A stretch of DNA of 64,000 nucleotides from JBEVOS01 sp044226655 (GTDB lineage: Bacteria > Pseudomonadota > Alphaproteobacteria > Caulobacterales > Aquidulcibacteraceae). The DNA is taken from NCBI GenBank assembly GCA_044226655.1, contig JBGAGO010000001.1, forward strand, positions 62,001-126,000. Direction: 5' to 3'. The notes under the pieces are model-generated. The model was not told the origin of the DNA, made no database searches, and saw only the letters and a program-made list of their open reading frames with translations. Below, one piece after another: positions 1 through 8,518 of this stretch (within the stretch, counting starts at the first letter, position 1; each line of letters opens with the position of its first letter). A program made the position numbers and the translations under genes.

Positions 1-301
1 CGCCGCCGCCCGCGCGCCAGATGACGCAGCATGGGCCGTCCGGCAGGCCAAGACGTTTGCGCGCCTCTTCGCGCGCGCCGGCGCGCTGCGCCAGAACGCG
101 GGACACGCCGAAATTCACCGCCAGCACAAAACCGAGGACCACCGCGCCGGAGGCGACAAGCGCAGGCCCCGCCTCCCATCCCGCGGCGCGCAGCGCGCTC
201 GTCACCGCGACTTGCAGCACCACGACGAACAGAAAGAGACCGACATAGAACGCCGCCCGCGCGATCCACGCCGACGCCGCCCGTGTCGCCCAAACAAACA
301 T
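1..301 (-). CDS. Small membrane protein, truncated by window edge
   Basis: An open frame starts at an ATG (299-301) and runs off the left edge after 100 codons without a stop. It begins MFVWATRAASAWIARAAFYV. Two hydrophobic stretches are visible, at about residues 14-37 and 46-66, followed by a basic stretch rich in Arg, Glu and Ala. This looks like a two-pass inner-membrane protein. I do not recognise a family and the rest of the protein is outside the window. It lies downstream of the SemiSWEET gene on the same strand, 108 bp away, so it may be co-transcribed. The codon use matches its neighbours. Confidence 0.6.
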   Translation of the reverse strand, partial: MFVWATRAASAWIARAAFYVGLFLFVVVLQVAVTSALRAAGWEAGPALVASGAVVLGFVLAVNFGVSRVLAQRAGAREEARKRLGLPDGPCCVIWRAGGG

Positions 302-351
302 CGCGCCTCTTCGGAGCTGAGATTACTGGGGGCCCGCAGACAACCGCACCG

Positions 352-372
352 CGCAGCGTAGCCGACGCTGCG
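352..372 (-). terminator. Hairpin between SemiSWEET gene and the edge gene
   Basis: A perfect 8-bp stem (CGCAGCGT/ACGCTGCG) with a 5-nt loop lies just past the stop of the leftward SemiSWEET gene. No clear T-run follows on the minus strand, so it may be only a weak or Rho-assisted end point, or an mRNA-stabilising hairpin. Confidence 0.3.
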
Positions 373-409
373 TTCCTGTCATACCGGCCCCCGCCGAGTC
401 CAGCGCACG

Positions 410-673
410 CTAGGATCTGCTCCGCAGCTTCATCACAATCACCAGCACGGAGGTGGCCAGCCAGACGCTGTTCCACAGCACGATGGGCGCGAGACCGCGT
501 AGCGCCCCGTAAATAATCCACAGGCCGGCCGCGGCCAGCATGATCAGATAGGCGTTCAGCGAAATGTCTTTTGCGTCGCCCGTGCGGGCGATCTTGAAGA
601 TTTGCGGCGCCGCGGCGAGTGCGCCCAGAGCGCCGGCGGCGAAGCCTATCGCTTCGACCGGCGCGCCGTTCAC
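410..673 (-). CDS. SemiSWEET-family sugar transporter
   Basis: An 87-residue protein with three membrane segments (about residues 7-25, 41-58 and 63-81). The first carries the PQ-loop signature AAPQIFK, and a conserved Asn lies near WNSVWL in the third. This matches bacterial SemiSWEETs, half-size (one triple-helix bundle) homologues of eukaryotic SWEETs that dimerise to pass sugars down their gradient. Substrate cannot be read from sequence. The ATG overlaps the HPr stop by 4 bp (ATGA), so it is translationally coupled to the PTS genes. That position suggests a link to carbon sensing, but this is inference. Confidence 0.8.
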   Translation of the reverse strand: MNGAPVEAIGFAAGALGALAAAPQIFKIARTGDAKDISLNAYLIMLAAAGLWIIYGALRGLAPIVLWNSVWLATSVLVIVMKLRSRS

Positions 674-942
674 TCGCCCTCGTCGAACTTGTTGTTCACC
701 AGCACCGCGATGGCGTCGACCGCCTCGTCCGCATCCGGTCCGTCGGCTTCGATCTCGATTTGCGAGCCGATGCCGGCGCCGAGCATCATCAGATCCATCA
801 GCGAGCGCGCATCCGCCGATTCGTCCTCGCGCCGCACGATGATCGCGCTCTCATAGCGCAGCGCGATTTCGGCCAGCTTGCGCGACGCGCGCGCATGCAG
901 GCCGCGCACATTGGTGATGTCGAGCGTGCGTTTGACGGGCAT
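670..942 (-). CDS. ptsH: HPr phosphocarrier of the nitrogen-type PTS
   Basis: A 90-residue HPr/NPr protein. His16 lies in the phosphorylation motif RGLHARAS and accepts phosphate from Enzyme I. A serine (Ser47) sits at the position of the HPr-kinase target Ser46, in the segment RSLMDLMML. The length is normal. In alphaproteobacteria this protein relays phosphate from EI-Ntr to EIIA proteins and serves regulation more than sugar uptake. It starts 3 bp after the EIIA stop and overlaps the SemiSWEET start, so the three genes form one unit. No EI gene is in the window. The Ser target is kept although no hprK is visible locally. Confidence 0.93.
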   Translation of the reverse strand: MPVKRTLDITNVRGLHARASRKLAEIALRYESAIIVRREDESADARSLMDLMMLGAGIGSQIEIEADGPDADEAVDAIAVLVNNKFDEGE

Positions 943-945
943 GGC

Positions 946-1350
946 TCAGGCGCCGCCGGCGAGTTCCACGGAGGCCACGCGGATATAGCGCCGGCCCGCG
1001 TCCTGCGCTTCGAGCGCGGCTTCGCCCAGCGTGCGCGCGCCGCGCACTTCGCAGAGCTTGATGAGCATGGGCAGGTTCACGCCAGCGATCACTTCAATTT
1101 TGCCCTGGCCGATGACGGAGATGGCGAGATTGGACGGCGTGCCGCCGAACATATCGGTGAGGATCACGACGCCGTCGCCATCGTTCACCCGTGACACCGC
1201 GCTCAGGATATCCTGCCGGCGCGCTTCCATATCGTCCTGCGGACCGATGGGCACGGCAAGCATCTGCGCTTGCGGTCCAAGCACATGCTCCGCTGCAGCG
1301 ATGAATTCGTCCGCCAAGCGGCCGTGGGACACCACCACGACGCCGATCAT
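946..1350 (-). CDS. PTS EIIA component, mannose (fructose) family
   Basis: A 134-residue EIIA of the mannose family. It opens with MIGVVVVSHGRLA, where His9 is the phosphorylated residue, followed by the LTDMFGGTPSN motif of the fold. It stands alone, without EIIB/C/D permease domains, as is usual for the regulatory PTS of alphaproteobacteria. I chose the ATG at 1350 because GGGAG lies 7-8 nt upstream; an in-frame GTG at 1371 would add seven residues. It is followed directly by HPr. It most likely acts as a phosphorylation-dependent regulator by contacting partner proteins. Its partners cannot be told from sequence. Confidence 0.92.
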   Translation of the reverse strand: MIGVVVVSHGRLADEFIAAAEHVLGPQAQMLAVPIGPQDDMEARRQDILSAVSRVNDGDGVVILTDMFGGTPSNLAISVIGQGKIEVIAGVNLPMLIKLCEVRGARTLGEAALEAQDAGRRYIRVASVELAGGA

Positions 1351-1473
1351 GCCTTGCTCCCGCGCCGCCACGTCGCCCCAAGGTCCCGCCGCTTTTGCCC
1401 TTTTCGCAGGCGCGGGAAAAGCGGTTGCGACACTTTGGCAGAGCCGGCGGGAATTTGTGGCAAAGGCGCCATG

Positions 1474-3129
1474 CTAGCCGCGCGGCGCGGCGGGAAATTC
1501 GACGATCAGGCGAGCGCCCACCGGGGCCTCGGGCGACAAGCCTTCAATGTTCTCGGCCCAGATGCGGCCGTTGTAGGATTCGACGATCTGGCGGGCGATG
1601 GACAGGCCAAGCCCCGAATGGCCGCCGAAGGCCGGCGCGTTGGGACGGTGGGTGTAAAACCGGTCGAACACGGCTTCGAGGTTTTCCGGCGGAATGCCCG
1701 GACCCTGATCCTCGACCGTCGCGCGCACCAGGCCGCCGTCCCGCGTGCGCCGGGTCTCGACTTTGAGCGTGACGACGCCGCCCGGCTGGCTGAAGCTTTT
1801 GGCGTTGTCGACCAGATTGCGGAACACTTGGCCGAGCGGGCCTTCCTGCGCCAGCACGAACGCGTCCTGCGGCGCCGGCCCCCTGAAGGCGACGGCGACT
1901 TGCGAGGTTTCGCCCGGCGCGGCCGCATAGGATTCCGCGATCACCGACGACAGCCGCGCCAGATCGATGCGCCGCAGATCGCCGCGCGCGGTTTCCGCTT
2001 CGATCCGGCTGGCGCGCGCCATATCGCTGATCAATCGGTCGAGACGGCGCACGTCCTTGGAGACGATGGCCAGCAATTCCTGCTGCTTCACGGGATCGGT
2101 GATCCGCGATGCGGCTTCGACCGCCGAACCGATAGAAGCGAGCGGATTCTTGAGCTCATGGCTGACATCGCCCGCGAAGCGTTCATTGGCGTCGATGCGA
2201 TCGGCCAGCGCGCCGGTCATCGCTTCGAGCGAACGCGACAGTTCGCCGATCTCGTCCTTGCGGCGGCTGACCTCCGGCAAAGCCAACCGCGTGGCGCCCG
2301 TCATGCGCAGACGATCGGCGGAGACCGCAAGAAGACGCAGCGGCCGCGCCACGAACAGGCCGAGCAGCGCCGAAGACAGGAACGTCGCGATCGTGGCGCC
2401 GAGCACGAACGGGATCATGCGCAGCCGTTCCGCCAGCAAGATGCGCTCAACGTCCGCGCTCTCCAGCGTGATATAGCCGAGCACGGCGGAGACGCGCTGC
2501 AGCGGCAGCGTGACGCTGACGACGGCCTGTCCGCGTTCGTCGAAGCGCTGCGCATAGGTCACCTGTCCGCGCGCGGCGGCGCGGTGCTCATCGCGCAGCG
2601 TGCCGGTCGGCCGCCATGGGGTGATGCGCCAGCTTTCGACGTTTTCCGCCGCCTGGCCGATCGCCGCCATCGAGTCTTGGAAATCCGGTTCGCGCGCCGC
2701 GAGCGGCGGCAAGGTGCGCTGATCGACGACGCCGAACAGCACATCGGTATCGGCGACCATGTCGCCATTGGCGCCGAACACGCGCACGCGCGGACCGGCG
2801 TCGCGGCCCACCGCGTCCGACGGCGGCAACAGCAATCGACGCACGACGCTGCGCACCGTGGCTTCATCCATGGACGGCCCTTCCCCGCCTGGATGGGTGG
2901 CCGCTTCGATCAGGATGTTCTTGATGAGCTCGCCTTCGACGCGCAGGCTGCGGAACTGCGCCTGCGTCAGCCCTTCGCTCCATTCCGAGAGCAGAAGCGC
3001 GCCGAACACGATGATGAACAGGCCCAGAAAATTGGCCAGCAGGATGATGCGGCCAATGCGGGAGAAAACGAATTCGCGCTCGGAGCCCGGGCGCGCCTCA
3101 GGCTTCGTTGTATCGATATCCGACGCCAT
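1474..3129 (-). CDS. chvG: ChvG/ExoS-type membrane sensor histidine kinase
   Basis: A 551-residue histidine kinase: transmembrane helix at about 24-47, a periplasmic sensor of about 210 residues, a second helix, a HAMP linker, the dimerisation/phosphoacceptor motif DVSHELKNPLAS with His324, and an HATPase domain with N box (FRNLVDNAKSF), G1 (EDQGPGIP) and G2 (GHSGLGLSIA) motifs. It follows chvI, overlapping by 32 bp, and the pair forms the acid/cell-envelope two-component system known from Agrobacterium, Sinorhizobium and Caulobacter. The frame stays open upstream inside chvI; I chose the ATG at 3129 because the earlier codons lie within chvI and read as low-complexity Ser/Thr. Confidence 0.92.
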   Translation of the reverse strand: MASDIDTTKPEARPGSEREFVFSRIGRIILLANFLGLFIIVFGALLLSEWSEGLTQAQFRSLRVEGELIKNILIEAATHPGGEGPSMDEATVRSVVRRLLLPPSDAVGRDAGPRVRVFGANGDMVADTDVLFGVVDQRTLPPLAAREPDFQDSMAAIGQAAENVESWRITPWRPTGTLRDEHRAAARGQVTYAQRFDERGQAVVSVTLPLQRVSAVLGYITLESADVERILLAERLRMIPFVLGATIATFLSSALLGLFVARPLRLLAVSADRLRMTGATRLALPEVSRRKDEIGELSRSLEAMTGALADRIDANERFAGDVSHELKNPLASIGSAVEAASRITDPVKQQELLAIVSKDVRRLDRLISDMARASRIEAETARGDLRRIDLARLSSVIAESYAAAPGETSQVAVAFRGPAPQDAFVLAQEGPLGQVFRNLVDNAKSFSQPGGVVTLKVETRRTRDGGLVRATVEDQGPGIPPENLEAVFDRFYTHRPNAPAFGGHSGLGLSIARQIVESYNGRIWAENIEGLSPEAPVGARLIVEFPAAPRG

Positions 3130-3793
3130 AGAGCGTTTCGATCGCGTCGAAGCTGTCGTCGATCTCTCGGAATTTCTTGCGGAGCCGCTTGATGTGGCTG
3201 TCGATGGTTCGGTCGTCGACATAGACCTGATCGTCATAAGCGGCGTCCATCAACTGGTCGCGGCTTTTGACGTAGCCGGGACGTTGCGCGAGCGCCTGGA
3301 GAATGAGGAATTCGGTGACGGTGAGCCGCACGGGCTCGTTCTTCCATGTGCAGGCGTGGCGGTTTGGATCGAGCGTGAGCTGGCCGCGCACGATCGGCTT
3401 CTTATCGCCGGTTTCGGGCCCCGCGCCGCCGGCGCGCGTGCGCCGGAGCAAGGCCTTGACGCGCTCGCTGAGCAGGCGCTGCGAGAACGGCTTCTTGATG
3501 TAATCGTCCGCCCCGACATTGAATCCCACCACCTCGTCCATCTCCTCGTCCTTGGAGGTGAGGATGATGACCGGCAGGCTCGATGTCTGCCGCAGCTTCT
3601 TGAGCACCTCGATCCCGTCCATCCGCGGCATTTTTAGGTCCAGAATGGCGATGTCCGGCGGCTGATCGGTCAGCGCGGCCAAGGCCGTGGCGCCGTCATG
3701 GAAGGTGCGCACGGTATAGCCTTCCGCCTCGAAGAAGATCTTGAGCGAGGCGGTGATGTTTTCGTCGTCGTCGACCAGGGCGATGGTGGGCAT
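3098..3793 (-). CDS. chvI: ChvI-type response regulator, OmpR family
   Basis: A 231-residue response regulator. The receiver domain (1-120) has the acidic pocket DDD at 8-10, phosphoacceptor Asp52 in ILDLKMPRMDG, and Lys in IKKPF. The C-terminal winged-helix DNA-binding domain carries the DDRTIDSHIKRLRKKF recognition helix and ends YGVGYRY, typical of ChvI/OmpR proteins. The start at 3793 (MPTIALVDDD) fits the family; the frame extends 65 codons upstream without likeness to the fold, and AGGAAAGG lies about 15 nt before the ATG. It is the first gene of the chvI-chvG operon and regulates envelope and stress genes in relatives. Confidence 0.93.
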   Translation of the reverse strand: MPTIALVDDDENITASLKIFFEAEGYTVRTFHDGATALAALTDQPPDIAILDLKMPRMDGIEVLKKLRQTSSLPVIILTSKDEEMDEVVGFNVGADDYIKKPFSQRLLSERVKALLRRTRAGGAGPETGDKKPIVRGQLTLDPNRHACTWKNEPVRLTVTEFLILQALAQRPGYVKSRDQLMDAAYDDQVYVDDRTIDSHIKRLRKKFREIDDSFDAIETLYGVGYRYNEA

Positions 3794-3822
3794 TCGCGGT
3801 GGGGGCCTTTCCTGAGCGCGCA

Positions 3823-3850
3823 GATATAGCGGTTCGCCCCTGGCTATCAA
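3823..3850 (-). promoter_or_regulatory. Candidate sigma-70 type promoter for chvI
   Basis: On the minus strand, TTGATA (3850-3845) and TATATC (3828-3823) are separated by 16 bp and end 30 bp before the chvI ATG, giving a short leader. The match to -35/-10 consensus is good, but the assignment is by eye only. Confidence 0.45.
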
Positions 3851-4092
3851 ATCGCGGGCTGGACTTCGGCGAGGATTTGCCCGTTTGCCGGATTGTTGCA
3901 CAGGCGGACGCCGACACAGTTTGGCAAAATCGGCGCTATATTCGTCAAGGTTTCGTACAAATTGTATTTGGCGGCGCCACAACATCACATGAATTTATGG
4001 AAGCATTCAGCGCACAATCAGCTTAGCCGGTGCATTTTCTCTTCCAGACGATCACTTGAACTCTTCCACAGATCGTCGCGTGGAGATCGATG

Positions 4093-4503
4093 ATGAAAAA
4101 GCTTCTGATGGCTGTGTCGCTGGCGGCGATGACGCTCACGACAATGGCCCCGACGGCGAGCGCCCGCGAAATGGTGCAAACCGTCCGCTACGAGCAGAGC
4201 GCCCACGACCAAGGCCGGCAGGTCGTCGAGCAACGGCGCTATTACACCGTGAACGGCCATCGCTACGAAGCGCAGCGCGGCCCGGCCTGGCGCGCGCCGC
4301 AAGGCTACCACCACCGCGCCTGGGCGCGCGGCCAAGTGGCGCCGCGTGACTATCGCCAGGTCGTCGTGAACGACTACCAGCGCTACCACCTCGCCCGCCC
4401 GGCCCGCGGCCAGCAATATGTGCGCGTCGACAACGACATCCTGCTGGTCTCGATCGCCTCGGGCGTGATCGGCGCCGTGATCGCGAACGCGTTCATCAAC
4501 TAA
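4093..4503 (+). CDS. RcnB-family periplasmic protein
   Basis: A 136-residue exported protein. It has a signal peptide (MKKLLMAV then a hydrophobic run, with likely cleavage after TASA near residue 25), a His/Arg/Tyr-rich middle, and a C-terminal core (WARGQVAPRDYR, DYQRYHL, a Gly-rich turn, YVRVDNDILLVSIASGVI) matching the RcnB family, whose E. coli founder affects nickel/cobalt homeostasis. Many alphaproteobacterial members have no known role, so metal binding is only family-based inference. GGAG at 4082-4085 is spaced best for the ATG at 4093; the adjacent ATG at 4090 is also possible. It diverges from chvI and is followed by a strong terminator. Confidence 0.8.
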   Translation: MKKLLMAVSLAAMTLTTMAPTASAREMVQTVRYEQSAHDQGRQVVEQRRYYTVNGHRYEAQRGPAWRAPQGYHHRAWARGQVAPRDYRQVVVNDYQRYHLARPARGQQYVRVDNDILLVSIASGVIGAVIANAFIN

Positions 4504-4526
4504 CCAACCGGCGATCGCCGAACGAG

Positions 4527-4552
4527 CCGGCCGCGTCGCAAGACGCGGCCGG
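4527..4552 (+). terminator. Intrinsic terminator after RcnB gene
   Basis: A perfect 11-bp stem (CCGGCCGCGTC/GACGCGGCCGG) with loop GCAA, followed by TCTTGT. It sits 24 bp after the RcnB stop and just before the stop of the convergent TIR gene, so it may end transcription from both sides. Confidence 0.75.
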
Positions 4553-4557
4553 TCTTG

Positions 4558-5637
4558 TCAATGCGCCGCGCTTCGGCGCGTTTCGCCTCGCGGCGGGAAC
4601 AGCGCCAGCACAAAGGCGATGTCCAGGAAACTCGCGACGGCGAACGCGGCCATGGCTTCAACGAAGACGCCGTTGAACTGCTGCGCGAGGATGATGCTCC
4701 ACAGCACGCCGGCCACGCCCAACACGATTGGGCCGCGAAGGTCGCGATGGCCTGAAAATGCGCCGAGCAATGCCGCAAGCAACGCCCATCCAACGGCCGC
4801 TAGGGCCGAGACAGCGAGATCGAGAAGCACAAAACGGATGCCGCTGGGCGCAACGTGCATGTCGTGGAGCAGGTAGCGGTGAAGCGGCTCCGCCACGATC
4901 CGGGCCAGCGCGAATGCGAGGCCGTAACTGGCGCCAGCGAAAATCACCGCGCGCCCCCAATCGAGACGGCGCGACAGCCAGAGAAACGCGGCGATCGACA
5001 GAAAAAATGCAATCGTCGCCGCGATGAACATGCCGCTGCGATCGGACGCGGTGATGTCAACGCGGCCCGGTCCGCCCGTCGATGCATAGGCCCGCAGGCC
5101 GCCGACCATTAGCGCCAGCACCGCGCCCGCTGCGTAAGGCGGCCATTGCTGCGCCGCAACCGTGGGACGAAGCGCGCCACGCGCGGGCGGCGGGCTCACA
5201 GGGGCGGCCGCGCCAAGCACTTCGCCCATCGCAGGCCGTCCTGGTCCCGCGTAGAGCGCGACCCATTCGAGCGCCTTGGCCCAGCCCGGCGCGCTCGCAT
5301 CGAAGCGGCGCTCGAAGAGGTCAGCGAATTGCGTGAGGCTGAACGCGATGGGCACCTCGCATTCTTCAAGACGCACTTGCACGAGCTTCGCGGGGCGCGC
5401 GTTCTTGGCGACATTCGCTTCGATGCGGACCCATTCGCTTTCGACCGAGCGGGCGGTCCAGAGCACGAGCACGCACTTCGCGCGCGCGATCTCCCGCTCG
5501 ATCATGCGGTCCCAATTTTCGGCGGGAGTCAGCCGATCATCCCACCAAACTGAATAGCCGGCATGTGACAAGGCGGCGACAACGCGCTGGGCGAGCGCGC
5601 GATCCGCCTTTTGATAGCTCACGAAAATGTCCGCCAT
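4558..5637 (-). CDS. TIR-domain protein with six-helix membrane domain
   Basis: A 359-residue protein. Residues 1-125 form a TIR domain: MADIFVSYQKADRALAQ (box 1), WWDDRLTPAENW, VLVLWTARSVESEWVRIE with Glu73 at the place of the catalytic glutamate of NAD-cleaving TIRs (WVxxE), and a later Phe-rich FADLFERRF. A Pro/Ala linker leads to about six hydrophobic helices between about residues 165 and 350. Bacterial TIR domains are often NADases in defence or effector proteins; TIR with a polytopic membrane domain is less common. The start was set at the ATG giving MADIFVS; 17 basic codons upstream are outside the fold. No partner defence gene adjoins it. Confidence 0.78.
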   Translation of the reverse strand: MADIFVSYQKADRALAQRVVAALSHAGYSVWWDDRLTPAENWDRMIEREIARAKCVLVLWTARSVESEWVRIEANVAKNARPAKLVQVRLEECEVPIAFSLTQFADLFERRFDASAPGWAKALEWVALYAGPGRPAMGEVLGAAAPVSPPPARGALRPTVAAQQWPPYAAGAVLALMVGGLRAYASTGGPGRVDITASDRSGMFIAATIAFFLSIAAFLWLSRRLDWGRAVIFAGASYGLAFALARIVAEPLHRYLLHDMHVAPSGIRFVLLDLAVSALAAVGWALLAALLGAFSGHRDLRGPIVLGVAGVLWSIILAQQFNGVFVEAMAAFAVASFLDIAFVLALFPPRGETRRSAAH

Positions 5638-5695
5638 GCGCGCCCTCCCCCGGCGGGGCGAGCCAACATAGCGCTCTCGCGCTGTCAATCGCGGC

Positions 5696-8518
5696 TTAGT
5701 GCGCCTCCGCCCAGGTCTTGGCGGCGCGGGCTTCGACGGTGAGGGGGATGGAGAGCGTGAGCGCGGGGGCGCAGGCGCTTTCCATGATCTGCGCGGCGAG
5801 CTTGGCGGTTTGATCGGCTTCGCCTTCCGGCGCCTCGAACACCAATTCGTCGTGCACTTGCAGCAGCATTTTCGCCTTGAGCCGCGCAGCTTCGAGCGCG
5901 CTCGGCAGGCGGATCATGGCGCGGCGGATGATATCGGCGGCGGCGCCTTGCAGCGGCGCGTTGATCGATTGCCGCTCGGCGAAGGACCGCTCGGCCGGGT
6001 TCTTCGACTTGATACCCATGATGTTGATCTTGCGCCCGAAGATGGTGCGCACGAAGCCGTTGGCGCGCGCGAACGCCTTGGTCTCTTCCATGTAATCGCG
6101 GATGCCGGGGAAGCGTTCGAAATACTTTTTGATATAGGCCGACGCCTCGCTCTGCTCGATGCCGAGATTGCGCGCGAGACCGAAAGCGGAAATGCCGTAG
6201 ATGATGCCGAAATTGATCGCTTTGGCCTGGCGGCGCACCATCGGGTCCATGCCTTCGATGGGAACGCCGAACATTTCCGACGCGGTCATGGCGTGAATGT
6301 CGAGCCCGTCCGCAAACGCCTTCTTGAGCTGCGCAATATCGGCGACGTGCGCGAGCAGGCGCAGCTCGATCTGCGAGTAATCGGCCGAGACCAAAAGATG
6401 GCCGTTCTCCGCCACGAACGCCGCGCGGATGCGCCGCCCTTCCTCGGTGCGGACGGGAATGTTCTGCAAATTGGGATCGTTCGATGAGAGCCGCCCCGTC
6501 GTGGTCGAGGCCAGCGCATAGCTGGTGTGGACGCGCTTGGTTTCCGGATTGATCGCCTCGCGCAGCGCCTCGGTGTAGGTCGAGCGCAGCTTCTGCAATT
6601 GGCGCCAATCGAGCAGCACGCGCGGCAGCGCATGGCCTTGCGCGGCGAGATCCTCAAGCACGTTGGCGTCGGTCGACCACGCGCCGGTCTTGGTTTTCAC
6701 GCCGCCGGGAATGCCCATCTCGTCGAACAGGATTTCGCCGATCTGCTTGGGCGAACCGATGTTGAAATCGCGGCCCGCGAGTTTCTTGGCCTCATCCTCG
6801 AACGCCAGCATGCGCTGCGCGAAATCGCCTGACATGCGCGACAATTCGTTGGGATCGACCTTGATGCCCGTGCGCTCCATGAGCGCGAGCACATCCGGCA
6901 TCGGGCGTTCGAGCGTTTCATAGACCGTGCGCAGCTTTTCCGCGGCGAGGCGCGGCTTGAGCCGCTTCCACAGCCGCAAAGTGACATCCGCATCTTCCGC
7001 CGCATAGCGGCTGGCCGCCTCGATCGGCACGAGATCGAAGGTGAGCTGCGCCTTGCCCTTGCCGGCGACATCGGAAAACGAAATCGGCTTATGGCCCAAA
7101 AACAGTTCGGACAATTCGTCCATGCCGTGGCCGTGCACGCCCGCGTCGAGCGCGTAGGACATCAGCATCGTGTCATCGATCGGCGCCACGGCGATGCCCC
7201 GGCGCGCGAAGATCGAGAGATCATATTTGATGTTCTGGCCGACTTTCAGAACCGCATCGTCTTCCAGCATCGGCTTCAGCACGGCGATCGCATCGGCCAG
7301 CGGAATTTGACCGGCGCACAATTCGCGCTTGGCCGGCGGCGCTTCGAAGAGATCGCCCTTGCCGTCGGGCGGCGGCGCGGTGACGTGCGCCAGCGGGATA
7401 TAGCACGCATCGTTCGGCCCGAGCGCCAGCGACACGCCGACCAGGCCGGCGCGCGCCGCATCAAGCGAATCGGTTTCGGTGTCGACCGCCACCAGCCCCG
7501 CCGCCGTCGCGCGCGCGACCCATTGCTTGAGATCATCGAGCGTCGTGACCGTCTTGTAGCGATCGAGGTCGATGGCCGGCTCTTCAGAGGAGGCGAGATC
7601 GGCGAGCGGCGCATCCGGCGCGCCTTCCTTGGCGGCTTGTTCGCGCACGCGGCGCGTCAGCGTGTTGAAGCCCATCTCCGTCAGGAATTTGAGCAGCATC
7701 GCGGGATCGGGATCGCGCACGGCGAAACTGTCCCATGGCTCTTCAACCGGCACGTCATCCTTCAGCGTGACGAGCTGTTTGGAAACGCGGATGAGATCGG
7801 CGTTGTTGACGATGGCTTCGCGGCGCTTCGGCTGTTTGATCTCGCCGGCGCGCTCCAGCACGGCTTCGAGCGTGCCGAACATGCCGATGAGCTCGGCGGC
7901 GGTTTTAGGCCCGATGCCCGGCGCGCCGGGCACGTTGTCGGTCGAATCGCCCATCAGCGCCTGCACGTCGATCACCTTGTCGGGCGTAACGCCGAATTTC
8001 TCGAACACCTCGGCCGGGCCGAGCGGCTTGTTCTTCATCGGATCGTAGAGCTCGATCACGCCGTCATCGACCAATTGCATGAGGTCTTTATCCGAGGAGA
8101 CGATCTTCACCGTCGCGCCCGCTTTCGCGGCCTGGCGCGCATAGGTGGCGATGAGATCGTCGGCCTCGAACCCGTTCATCTCGATGCACGGCACGTTGAA
8201 CGCGCGCACCGCGTCGCGGATCAGCGGGAATTGCGGGATCAGATCTTCCGGCGCGGGCGGACGGTGCGCCTTGTACTGATCATAGATGTCATTGCGGAAC
8301 GTCTTCTCCGCGGCGTCGAAGATGACGGCCAGATGCGTCGGCGCCTCGCTCGCGCGCATGTCCTCCAGGAATTTGAACAGCATGTTGCAAAAACCGGACA
8401 CCGCGCCGACGGGCGTCCCGTCGCTCTGGCGCGTCAGCGGCGGCAGCGCGTGATAGGCGCGGAAAATATAGCCCGAGCCATCGATCAGGAAGAGACGGGT
8501 CGCGCTGGGTTTGCTCAT
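5696..8518 (-). CDS. polA: DNA polymerase I
   Basis: A 940-residue DNA polymerase I with all three parts. The N-terminal 5'-3' exonuclease (about 1-290) shows DGSGYIFRAYHALPP and the helix-hairpin-helix GIGPKTAAELI. The 3'-5' proofreading domain has VAVDTETDSLDAA, so the DEDD acids are present and proofreading is likely active. The family A polymerase has SADYSQIELRLLAH (motif A), RRQAKAINFGIIYG (O helix) and VHDELVFEAP (motif C). It fills Okazaki gaps and repair patches. The ATG at 8518 overlaps the hepT stop (ATGA); an in-frame ATG at 8539 inside hepT is the alternative. There is no gap for its own promoter after hepT. Confidence 0.97.
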   Translation of the reverse strand: MSKPSATRLFLIDGSGYIFRAYHALPPLTRQSDGTPVGAVSGFCNMLFKFLEDMRASEAPTHLAVIFDAAEKTFRNDIYDQYKAHRPPAPEDLIPQFPLIRDAVRAFNVPCIEMNGFEADDLIATYARQAAKAGATVKIVSSDKDLMQLVDDGVIELYDPMKNKPLGPAEVFEKFGVTPDKVIDVQALMGDSTDNVPGAPGIGPKTAAELIGMFGTLEAVLERAGEIKQPKRREAIVNNADLIRVSKQLVTLKDDVPVEEPWDSFAVRDPDPAMLLKFLTEMGFNTLTRRVREQAAKEGAPDAPLADLASSEEPAIDLDRYKTVTTLDDLKQWVARATAAGLVAVDTETDSLDAARAGLVGVSLALGPNDACYIPLAHVTAPPPDGKGDLFEAPPAKRELCAGQIPLADAIAVLKPMLEDDAVLKVGQNIKYDLSIFARRGIAVAPIDDTMLMSYALDAGVHGHGMDELSELFLGHKPISFSDVAGKGKAQLTFDLVPIEAASRYAAEDADVTLRLWKRLKPRLAAEKLRTVYETLERPMPDVLALMERTGIKVDPNELSRMSGDFAQRMLAFEDEAKKLAGRDFNIGSPKQIGEILFDEMGIPGGVKTKTGAWSTDANVLEDLAAQGHALPRVLLDWRQLQKLRSTYTEALREAINPETKRVHTSYALASTTTGRLSSNDPNLQNIPVRTEEGRRIRAAFVAENGHLLVSADYSQIELRLLAHVADIAQLKKAFADGLDIHAMTASEMFGVPIEGMDPMVRRQAKAINFGIIYGISAFGLARNLGIEQSEASAYIKKYFERFPGIRDYMEETKAFARANGFVRTIFGRKINIMGIKSKNPAERSFAERQSINAPLQGAAADIIRRAMIRLPSALEAARLKAKMLLQVHDELVFEAPEGEADQTAKLAAQIMESACAPALTLSIPLTVEARAAKTWAEAH

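Noticed and set aside
31..516. 161-codon + strand frame at the left edge
   Set aside because: It is Pro/Arg/Ala-rich and overlaps two better leftward genes with membrane-protein features.
1270..3192. 640-codon open frame on the + strand opposite chvG
   Set aside because: It is the mirror of chvG in a GC-rich sequence; it has no domain likeness and is rich in Arg/His/Ala, as antisense frames here are.
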